A DNA stretch of 64,000 nt from Nitrosomonas sp. (lineage in GTDB: Bacteria; Pseudomonadota; Gammaproteobacteria; Burkholderiales; Nitrosomonadaceae). Below, piece after piece: positions 57,091 through 64,000 of the stretch (the stretch's first letter is position 1; each line of letters opens with the position of its first letter). Location of the stretch: the NCBI RefSeq assembly GCF_021731985.1, contig NZ_JAKFWH010000060.1, positions 61,457 through 125,456 of the forward strand, in the 5' to 3' direction. Made by a program: the position numbers and the translations under genes. Under the pieces are notes generated by a model. It saw only the letters and a program-made list of their open reading frames with translations, was not told the origin of the DNA and ran no database searches.

Positions 57091-58486
57091 CAGTAAGTTT
57101 CATGGTGATGAACGTCGTAATATCCCCTCTTTTAACGAGCAAAGCGATATTTTTTCCACTTTTTACTTGTTTGAGCAATTCATTAAACTGCTCAACACTA
57201 TTCACATCTTTACTGTTAAATCCGAGAATGATATCTCCAATACGGACCCCTGAACGACTGGCAATACCGGCCTGCATGTCTTCAACCAATAATCCGTTCG
57301 AAATTTCCAATTGTTTCTTTTGCTCGGCTGTAATTTCGCTTAAAGCCAGCCCAAGCCGGTTTGAAGTATCCGGTTTTTTTCCTTGCTTGAGTTTCCGGTT
57401 TTCTGCCGCTTCATCAGATGGTGTTTCACCAACTTCGACTTTTACAGTTTTTAAAGAACCATCACGCCAAATCTGAATAGAAACTTTTGAACCCGGTTTG
57501 GTATTACCGACTGTACGTGGCAAATCAGCGGAGGTTGTAATTCTTTTTTCATCAAACTGCAATATGATATCGCGCGCTTTGATTCCTGCCCGATCTGCTG
57601 GACCGCCTTTTTCCACAGAAACGACTAAAGCGCCATTCCCATCAGACAGACCAAATGACTCTGCTAACTCTTTCGTTACTTCCTGAATCATTACGCCAAT
57701 TCTTCCACGGCTTACTTTACCGCTGACTTTTAATTGATCCGCAATTTCAGTCGCAACATTAATCGGTATGGCAAATGACAATCCCATAAATCCACCCGTC
57801 CGGCTGTAGATTTGAGAATTGATACCAACCACTTCACCTCTCATGTTAAACAATGGTCCACCGGAATTTCCTGGATTGATCGCCACATCCGTTTGTATAA
57901 ATGGAACATAATTTTCCTGTGCCAGCGAACGTCCTTTGGCACTCACGATACCAGCGGTTACGCTATGCTCGAAGCCGAAAGGTGAACCGATTGCAACTAC
58001 CCATTCGCCAACTTTAAGATTTTCTGGATTTCCTTGTGTGACTTTGGGTAAATCAGTTGCATTTATCTTAATTAATGCAATATCTGTTTTTCGATCGGTG
58101 CCGATAATCTCTGCGACAAATTCACGCTTGTCATTCAGCTTTACAGTAATCTCATCAGCGGTTTCAACAACATGCGCATTGGTCAAAATATAACCATCCG
58201 AGCTAATAATAAAACCTGATCCCAAAGATTTAGGTTCAGATTTTCTCGGTGCGGGAAAAGGCTGCATATGCCGTTTAAAAAAATCATAAAAAGGTGAATT
58301 CTCAGGAATACCAGGTATTTCTGGAACAACTTGATTATTCAGTGTAGTTAAATTCTGGACGGCACTAATATTGACCACTGCTGCACCATGTTTTTCAACC
58401 AACCCAGTAAAATCTGGCAACTCATTGGCCTGTGCCAAAGCTGTTGATGAATAGAAAAGTAATGTGATTAATATAAGCTGAAGCAT
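57071..58486 (-). CDS. degP: DegP/MucD-type periplasmic serine protease
   Basis: This 471-residue Do-family protease/chaperone has a signal peptide (1-19, ending STALAQ). The catalytic triad is His in LTNAHVVETADE, Asp in RKTDIALIKI and Ser in NPGNSGGPLFN. Two PDZ domains follow (about 260-350 and 375-465). The start at 58486 is chosen because GAGG lies nine bases upstream and it gives a clean signal peptide. Lying downstream of rpoE-rseA-rseB, it is the expected envelope-stress effector. Confidence 0.95.
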   Translation of the reverse strand: MLQLILITLLFYSSTALAQANELPDFTGLVEKHGAAVVNISAVQNLTTLNNQVVPEIPGIPENSPFYDFFKRHMQPFPAPRKSEPKSLGSGFIISSDGYILTNAHVVETADEITVKLNDKREFVAEIIGTDRKTDIALIKINATDLPKVTQGNPENLKVGEWVVAIGSPFGFEHSVTAGIVSAKGRSLAQENYVPFIQTDVAINPGNSGGPLFNMRGEVVGINSQIYSRTGGFMGLSFAIPINVATEIADQLKVSGKVSRGRIGVMIQEVTKELAESFGLSDGNGALVVSVEKGGPADRAGIKARDIILQFDEKRITTSADLPRTVGNTKPGSKVSIQIWRDGSLKTVKVEVGETPSDEAAENRKLKQGKKPDTSNRLGLALSEITAEQKKQLEISNGLLVEDMQAGIASRSGVRIGDIILGFNSKDVNSVEQFNELLKQVKSGKNIALLVKRGDITTFITMKLTDDDKKN

Positions 58487-58742
58487 GATTTTCATCCTCA
58501 CAATAAACCTGTGCAAGTAGTTAACGTTTATATGCATGTAATTTACCGATCAATTCGGGGAGTATATTCAATTCTCTAATCAGCGGAATGTATGAAGAAA
58601 AACAGGATATTTAACTGAATTCAGGCCAAAGCGCGCATAGTGACACGTCTTTGAATAATAAGCCAGTGTCAGATCAATTTCATTAAACTTTTTAATCCAT
58701 GGCAGGAATACTAATCTACTTAGCGCTCTAATTGGCAAGAAC

Positions 58743-59732
58743 TCAATCTTTCTTGATGACAGAATCCCCGATTAATTTTATAGTTTCCAGCGGCACTTCA
58801 CCAACTGTTGTTATTTTATTATCGCCCAGTATACGAACATATATGTTAATCGCGCCATGGCTTGTAAAAAATCCTGGCAGGGATGCCGGAGCATCTTGAG
58901 TGATCGGCTCTATAAAAACAGAAACTGTTGCAAGTCCATCGGATAAAGCAATGTGATCCACCAGTGTAGGTTTCTCAGCTAGATTACGTTTCATTTCAAC
59001 CAGCTTCTTGAAGCCAGCAGGCAGATTCATGACTTGCCACTTCAATTCACCCGCTTTTAAAAAGGAAGTAATTAAATCAGTTACCTTCCATTCTTCTTGA
59101 ACCATGGATTGATTCGGCTTCAATGAATCGGAATGAATCTCTCCGCCAATTTCCAGTTGCGCAAAAGCGAATTGTTCAATGATTTCGCTACCATTTACCA
59201 CTGCGGCTTTCAGTAGCAAACCCGTTTCAACATCAATCCAGAATTGATGGCCATGACGTAAAGAATCTCTTGGTATCAGCGACAGAACTTGACATTGATG
59301 ATCCGTTACCCGTTCAAGCTTGTCTTCTTTAACGTAATAGTTTTCATCAATAACATTATCAAAAGGCCGGGGAAGAATATCAGGAAAAAACTTACGGAAC
59401 CAGCGCTTCTCCGTGAATATTCTTCTACTCTCCGGCAGGTAACATTTCATCTCATCGTTATTACGAAAAACGATTCGCGGCGATCCATCTAAAACCTCGA
59501 TTCTCTCACGTTCACTGATTGAATCGACTTTGTGAACGATACGTGACGTTTCTATATGACCATCAGCATAGTAAACAAATGTCCCAGAATAATTGTGTCG
59601 GCGCGGCGCATCGGCCATTCTCTTCAACCAATTAAGTGCACTTTCAGATGAACGGGGTAACTCTTGCGCGAATGTTGCTGGAAAACCAAATGCTAACAAT
59701 AAAAACAGCGCGACTATTTTACGACTAATCAT
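58743..59732 (-). CDS. rseB: Sigma-E regulator RseB/MucB
   Basis: This 329-residue periplasmic protein has a signal peptide (1-22, ending TFAQ). The LolA-like N-terminal domain has ALNWLKRMADAPRRHNYSGTF and VYYADGHIETSRIVHK; the C-terminal MucB domain has WKVTDLPAGF-type features (KWQVMNLPAGFKKL) and ALSDGLATVSVFIEP. RseB binds RseA in the periplasm and shields it from DegS until envelope stress. It overlaps rseA by four bases. Confidence 0.95.
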   Translation of the reverse strand: MISRKIVALFLLLAFGFPATFAQELPRSSESALNWLKRMADAPRRHNYSGTFVYYADGHIETSRIVHKVDSISERERIEVLDGSPRIVFRNNDEMKCYLPESRRIFTEKRWFRKFFPDILPRPFDNVIDENYYVKEDKLERVTDHQCQVLSLIPRDSLRHGHQFWIDVETGLLLKAAVVNGSEIIEQFAFAQLEIGGEIHSDSLKPNQSMVQEEWKVTDLITSFLKAGELKWQVMNLPAGFKKLVEMKRNLAEKPTLVDHIALSDGLATVSVFIEPITQDAPASLPGFFTSHGAINIYVRILGDNKITTVGEVPLETIKLIGDSVIKKD

Positions 59733-60292
59733 CTACCATATCTTTCGTGATATTCGGTTACACTATTAACATTAGTAGCTTGCCCGCGCATCGTGACCCC
59801 TGGAGAGAATTCTCTATGTACAAACAGATAATCATTAATTTCAATCGGGGGATGGGAATGATTATGTATTGCTGTTGGTGATGATAATGATGATGAAACT
59901 GGGATCGGCGCTATAGACAAATTATGATTATAATTCGGTTGTTCAGCCATGATTATTTGCTGGGGTTCATGTAAATTTTGCATGACTAACCAAGCTGAGA
60001 CCATCGCTATCACAGAAGCTGCCACTGAAAATGCATAGACTTTCCGCTTCAGTTTTTTTTCTAAGTTAGATATATTTGGAGAAAGTACGGTTGGTTCGGC
60101 TTTTAATCTCTGACTAACGCCAGAAGATATGTTCATTGATAATTTGGATGATTGCCGCAATGTATCACCGATCAAATGATAAGCTTCCCATTCCCCCTGT
60201 AAATCATCATCCTTTCTTATTGCTTCAATAATATTTGAAACATCTCGTTGATTAAGTTCACCATCCATTAATGCAGATATTTTACTTTTCAC
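59729..60292 (-). CDS. rseA: Anti-sigma-E factor RseA
   Basis: This is a 187-residue single-pass inner-membrane protein. The cytoplasmic N-terminus KISALMDGELNQRDVSNII is the RseA sigma-binding domain, followed by a membrane helix (about 88-108) and a periplasmic tail for RseB binding. The start is GTG at 60292, one base after the rpoE stop, which suggests translational coupling with its sigma factor. Confidence 0.93.
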   Translation of the reverse strand: MKSKISALMDGELNQRDVSNIIEAIRKDDDLQGEWEAYHLIGDTLRQSSKLSMNISSGVSQRLKAEPTVLSPNISNLEKKLKRKVYAFSVAASVIAMVSAWLVMQNLHEPQQIIMAEQPNYNHNLSIAPIPVSSSLSSPTAIHNHSHPPIEINDYLFVHREFSPGVTMRGQATNVNSVTEYHERYGR

Positions 60293-60293
60293 A

Positions 60294-60893
60294 TTACCAC
60301 CTCTTGTCTTTACTAGTCCCTAATAAAGGACGCAGCTGTTCAGATATCGCTTCTCGTGCACGAAATATACGCGAACGCACTGTCCCTATGGGACAGTCCA
60401 TAATATTCGCAATTTCTTCATAACTTAATCCATCAATCTCTCTTAAAGTAATTGCAGTACGCAATTCTTCAGGCAATGAGTCCAGTGTTTGATTAACTGT
60501 TTGAGCAATTTGTTTGCTCATCAGTTCACTTTCCGGTGTATTCATTTCCTTTAATAAACCGCTATCCTCAAAGTCCTCAGCGTCCTCATTATCAAACCCT
60601 TGCAAAACAGGAAGCTTACGTCCCTGAGATACCAGAAAATTCTTAGCAGTATTGATACCAATCCGGTATAACCATGTGTAAAAAGCACTATCTCCGCGAA
60701 ATGAAGGTAATGCCCTATATGCTTTAATAAAAGCTTCTTGCGTAACATCCTCAACTTCAGCTGAATCGCGTATAAATTGCGATAACAAGCGAGCCAGCTT
60801 ACGCTGATACTTAATGACTAGTAGATCAAATGCATGCTTATCTCCGCCTTGAACTCTTTCTACTAACTGTTGATCGATCTCCCGATCACCCAT
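60294..60893 (-). CDS. rpoE: Extracytoplasmic sigma factor RpoE
   Basis: This 199-residue ECF sigma factor has region 2 (AFDLLVIKYQRKLARLLSQF, VEDVTQEAFIKAYRAL, SAFYTWLYRIGINTAKNFL) and region 4 with a helix-turn-helix (GLSYEEIANIMDCPIGTVRSRI). It directs transcription of envelope-stress genes and is held by RseA. It is the first gene of rpoE-rseA-rseB, followed by degP. A sigma-E-like promoter lies directly upstream, which suggests autoregulation. Confidence 0.98.
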   Translation of the reverse strand: MGDREIDQQLVERVQGGDKHAFDLLVIKYQRKLARLLSQFIRDSAEVEDVTQEAFIKAYRALPSFRGDSAFYTWLYRIGINTAKNFLVSQGRKLPVLQGFDNEDAEDFEDSGLLKEMNTPESELMSKQIAQTVNQTLDSLPEELRTAITLREIDGLSYEEIANIMDCPIGTVRSRIFRAREAISEQLRPLLGTSKDKRW

Positions 60894-60916
60894 ACCACAT
60901 AATCCCTGAGCATTTG

Positions 60917-60944
60917 AATGAATTTATAATTTTATTCTTGTTCC
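60917..60944 (-). promoter_or_regulatory. Possible sigma-E autoregulated promoter of rpoE
   Basis: On the minus strand GGAAC is followed after 18 bases by TCATT. This reproduces the spacing of the sigma-E consensus (GGAACTT, 16 bases, TCTGA), although the -10 is only a partial match. It lies 24 bases before the rpoE start. Confidence 0.35.
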
Positions 60945-61169
60945 ATTGAATGTAGCATAATGACACAACAGAACAAGTATACCTATCCAAATCAATCTCG
61001 GGAACTACGTAACTACATCTCATACTTTCCAAAGACAATTAACCCTGTTAATTAGTTCACTATTTGACTCCCTGATATCAAAACAAAACTAATCTTTGAA
61101 TACAGGCATGCAGCGCAGTGAGTCTGCTATTATTCAGACCTCTAGTTATTTAAAGATCACCCCCGCTTA

Positions 61170-62768
61170 ATGTCTAAAAACAATTTTGATACGCTTATTA
61201 TTGGCAGCGGATTGGCTGGATTCTCACTCGCATTGCATTTAGCACAGCACAAAAAGATATGTATCATAACTAAGCAAACTGCTGATTCAGGCGCCAGTTC
61301 ATGGGCACAAGGCGGTATTGCAGCGGCGCTATCAAATGATGACTCCCCATCAAAGCATGTTCAAGATACGCTAATCGCCGGAGCGGGTTTATGCGATGAA
61401 GAAATCACTCGCTATGTTGCTGAAAATGCGGCTAACGCAATACACTGGTTGATAGACCAAGGTGTCATTTTCACCAGCGATCAGAAAAATGAAACGGGAT
61501 ATCACCTTACCAAAGAAGGTGGTCATAGCATGCGGCGAATTATTCACAGCGGTGATGCAACGGGAAAAGCTGTACAACAAGCATTAATCCAGAAAATAAG
61601 AACGCACCCGAATATTTCCGTATTGGAACATCATATCGCGATTGATCTAATCACCAGTGACAAACTACCTGATTATGCGGATACGCAGCACAAACGATGC
61701 TTTGGCGCTTACGTTCTCGACAAGAAAAAAGATCAAGTACTGACATTTACAGCACAAAACACCGTGCTCGCAACAGGCGGGGCCAGCAAAGTTTATCTCT
61801 ATACCACAAATCCAGATACAGCGACTGGCGATGGAATTGCGATGGGTTGGCGGGCAGGTTGTCGAATAGCCAATATGGAATTTATTCAATTTCACCCGAC
61901 TTGTCTTTATCATCCCCATGCAAAATCATTTTTAATCAGCGAAGCCGTCCGTGGCGAAGGTGGGTTATTGAAACTCTCTAATGGTGATCGCTTCATGCCC
62001 TGGCACGATCAACGCGCGGAACTAGCACCCCGTGATATTGTCGCTCGCGCCATTGATTTTGAAATGAAAAAAAGGGGATTGGATTGCGTCTATCTGGATA
62101 TATCCCATAAACCAGCCAGCTTTCTAAAAGAACATTTCCCAACAATTTACGCCCGCTGTCTGGAACTGGGAATCGATATTACCAAAGAACCGATTCCTGT
62201 TGTTCCCGCTGCACACTACACGTGCGGCGGTGTTGTTACCGACAAGCATGGCAAAACTGACTTAAATAATCTCTATGCCATCGGAGAAACCGCGCATACG
62301 GGATTACATGGTGCCAACCGCTTAGCCAGTAACTCACTGCTAGAATGCCTGGTATTGGCCCAAGCTGCAGGTAACAACATTCGCAATCAAGATGCAAATG
62401 AGTTACCAAAATTGCCTGATTGGGATGAAAGCCGTGTTACAGACGCCGATGAAGAAATCGTCATTGCACACAATTGGGATGAATTACGTCGTTTTATGTG
62501 GAATTATGTCGGCATTGTCCGCACTACAAAACGGCTACAGCGGGCTCAGCGCCGCATTGAGTTATTACGAGAAGAAATCAATGAATACTATACAAATTTT
62601 CGCGTCACAAGTGATCTGCTAGAGTTACGCAATCTTGTCGACAGCGCCGATTTAATCGTACGTAGCGCAATGCTGCGTCACGAAAGCCGGGGATTACACT
62701 ACAGTAAAGATTACCCGGATACATTACCGATAGCCGAAAATACTGTGCTTCAAAGGGAAATTTTTTAA
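61170..62768 (+). CDS. nadB: L-aspartate oxidase
   Basis: This 532-residue FAD enzyme oxidises aspartate to iminoaspartate, the first step of NAD synthesis. It has the FAD motif [33 protein letters not shown], the substrate region [29 protein letters not shown] and [16 protein letters not shown], all in canonical NadB order. It is divergent from rpoE with a 276-base gap, a common betaproteobacterial arrangement. Confidence 0.98.
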   Translation: MSKNNFDTLIIGSGLAGFSLALHLAQHKKICIITKQTADSGASSWAQGGIAAALSNDDSPSKHVQDTLIAGAGLCDEEITRYVAENAANAIHWLIDQGVIFTSDQKNETGYHLTKEGGHSMRRIIHSGDATGKAVQQALIQKIRTHPNISVLEHHIAIDLITSDKLPDYADTQHKRCFGAYVLDKKKDQVLTFTAQNTVLATGGASKVYLYTTNPDTATGDGIAMGWRAGCRIANMEFIQFHPTCLYHPHAKSFLISEAVRGEGGLLKLSNGDRFMPWHDQRAELAPRDIVARAIDFEMKKRGLDCVYLDISHKPASFLKEHFPTIYARCLELGIDITKEPIPVVPAAHYTCGGVVTDKHGKTDLNNLYAIGETAHTGLHGANRLASNSLLECLVLAQAAGNNIRNQDANELPKLPDWDESRVTDADEEIVIAHNWDELRRFMWNYVGIVRTTKRLQRAQRRIELLREEINEYYTNFRVTSDLLELRNLVDSADLIVRSAMLRHESRGLHYSKDYPDTLPIAENTVLQREIF

Positions 62769-62892
62769 ACAATAGCTTCAAAATTTGTTCGAATCGGCTT
62801 TACCTTCAGCACCAATCAAACAAGAGTTGTGACTTTTATGGTGTTGCCAGTCCACAGAAGCCTGCGTTACACTCATCCCCTCTAGTAGTCAG

Positions 62893-63131
62893 TCAGTTCG
62901 AAAAACGAGGATACAAGCGTGCCAGTTTGCGACGAGCATCCTGAGAAGTGAAGCGCCAATTGACGGGAGCAGCTTTGGCATTGCAGGCATTGACATTTGC
63001 CTCTACTTCACGGCGCAGATGATCTTTGTCTGGAATGCGTTGTGTCAGGCACATATTGAACAGCACAGCCAGCTCGATTTCGGCAATGTTTAACCAACTA
63101 CCGTGCTTGTGGGGGTGTAATGGAATTCCAG
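62893..63131 (-). pseudogene. IS630-family transposase remnant (C-terminal end)
   Basis: The minus strand carries the last 75 or so residues of an IS630-type transposase: HKHGSWLNIAEIELAVL, LTQRIPDKDHLRREV, NWRFTSQDARRKLARLYP. The preceding LEFHYTP motif is in another frame because of an indel near 63115, and the rest of the transposase is absent. The left boundary abuts the truncated DUF262 gene. Confidence 0.85.
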
Positions 63132-63139
63132 TCTTCGCG

Positions 63140-63766
63140 CTAAAGCGTGAAGAAAAGCCGGTCACTCATCGTCTCAACCAAACTAGCCAGCGCGACACCT
63201 TCGTCACCGCCCGCTTTCTTAGTGTACTCACGCACTCGTTTATCAAACCACTCAAACGCTTTACGCAAACTGTGCTCGGAAGCGCGAAAACCGCGTTGCG
63301 GCAAGTGACCCAGCGGCACCAAATAAGTCTGAAAATAATGATCATTGTTGCGATTCAGCGTCAATTTGCTGCGCGACACCAGCGTAACCGGATCCAGATA
63401 GCCGATATAGGTTTGGCGTATTTGCTCGATACGCTGCTGGTTATTCTCTGGATTGTTCTTTTCTTCAATCAGCCGCTTAAGATTCTTGAGCGCAGTCAGA
63501 ACAATCAGAGTCAGCGTTGTCAAGCGCTGCTGACCGTCAATGACATCAAAATTCTTGTCATCCTGAGATTGCAGAACCAAATAGCCCATATAATGAGCTG
63601 GCTCTCCGCCTTTCTGGATGGTGCCGAGAATATCCATCCACAGATCTTCCCATTCATCTTCCGTCCAACTGTAATCACGCTGAAAACGTGGAATGCGATA
63701 GGTCAGGCCATTACCGATCAGTTTCCGGTAGGTACTGTTTTCAGTTTTAAAATTTGTCGCTGACAT
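63140..63766 (-). pseudogene. DUF262 (GmrSD-like) protein, truncated after about 208 residues
   Basis: The N-terminal domain is well preserved: YRIPRFQRDYSWTEDEWEDL near residue 25, then the active-site-type motif FDVIDGQQRLTTLTLIVLTA (DGQQR). DUF262 proteins are ParB/Srx-fold nucleases, including the GmrS half of GmrSD type IV restriction enzymes, and are normally several times longer. Here the frame ends at SDRLFFTL, exactly where homologues continue, and the IS630 remnant begins within about 15 bases. The start has GGAG six bases upstream. It is most likely an inactivated defence gene. Confidence 0.8.
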
Positions 63767-63890
63767 CACTCACTCCTTCGTATTCTCTCAGCTTGATACT
63801 TGCAAAACGGTGAATTCTAACTTGCCAGTCTCCTGCAATGATTTCAAACTGGTCTTATCTATTCATTTTATCTCAGAAGTGTCCGGAGAT

Positions 63891-64000
63891 TTAATTGAAT
63901 AGATTCAGTTGGTTATTATTGTTCGACATGGTTATTTGCACATCGGTATTTTTAACCAATTGATCGATAGGTATTTTTTCGAAAAGAGTTAGGCTTAAAA
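63891..64000 (-). CDS. C-terminal end of a transposase, IS4-like, partial
   Basis: The minus strand at the window edge reads SLTLFEKIPIDQLVKN and ends SNNNQLNLFN before a TAA. An ending with NQLxLFxF after an FEKxPI segment resembles the C-terminus of IS4-type transposases. Only about 35 residues are visible, so the family is tentative; the rest lies outside the window. Confidence 0.4.
   Translation of the reverse strand, partial: LSLTLFEKIPIDQLVKNTDVQITMSNNNNQLNLFN

Noticed and set aside
63026-63763. 245-residue plus-strand open frame
   Set aside because: It is antisense to the DUF262 gene, whose minus-strand product has clear conserved motifs; the plus-strand translation resembles nothing.

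Overview
The window looks like chromosomal DNA of a betaproteobacterium, most likely a Nitrosomonas-type ammonia oxidiser. Three things point there: the nadB / rpoE-rseA-rseB-degP / lepA-lepB-DUF4845-rnc-era-pdxJ-acpS-nagZ block in typical betaproteobacterial order, exosortase-A/PEP-CTERM genes, and a CADD-type p-aminobenzoate synthase of the kind reported for Nitrosomonas europaea. The assignment rests on gene content and order read by eye; no ammonia-oxidation gene is present.

Region by region. 1-5.4 kb: the end of a glycerophosphodiesterase gene split at a 10-G run, a PIN-PhoH ATPase, then a CHAD-domain protein overlapping a ParA ATPase and followed by a Nudix hydrolase. I read this as a possible polyphosphate-granule handling cluster. 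5.5-11.4 kb: a D12-class adenine methylase lacking its catalytic DPPY residues, a glyoxalase-fold (VOC) remnant, a pyruvate-kinase-like protein with an N-terminal extension, a PEP-CTERM phytase-like esterase and a decayed IS. 11.4-21.2 kb: dnaJ, dnaK and grpE (with a clear sigma-32 promoter), purB, a DUF3422 membrane protein, bioA and a beta-CASP metallo-hydrolase. 21.3-30.1 kb: a minus-strand set of acyltransferase, PstS-like protein, outer-membrane barrel and GGDEF-EAL protein behind a 12-bp inverted repeat, then the exosortase-A-associated decarboxylase and acyl-CoA ligase.

30.3-37.1 kb: gltX, tRNA-Ala, tRNA-Glu, an IS1595 remnant, the CADD-type pABA synthase, and divergent metE/metR. 37.1-41.0 kb: one 1277-residue SIR2 anti-phage protein (Dsr1 type). 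41.3-50 kb: a VTT-type membrane protein, hemA-prfA-prmC-grxD, creA, tRNA-Val, an exported beta-carbonic anhydrase, a His-rich periplasmic protein and lpdA. 49.7-60.9 kb: a long minus-strand housekeeping series from rpoE to nagZ, with no recO at its usual place between era and pdxJ. 61-64 kb: nadB, then a DUF262 (GmrSD-like) gene cut off by an IS630 remnant, with the tail of another transposase at the edge.

How the genes connect: rpoE, rseA, rseB and degP form an envelope-stress module. hemA, prfA and prmC link haem synthesis and translation termination. metR probably activates metE, whose folate cofactor needs the p-aminobenzoate made by the neighbouring CADD protein. The PEP-CTERM protein, acyltransferase, decarboxylase and ligase belong to the exosortase-A / exopolysaccharide complement, although no exosortase lies in the window. 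No rRNA, CRISPR array or recognisable riboswitch was seen.
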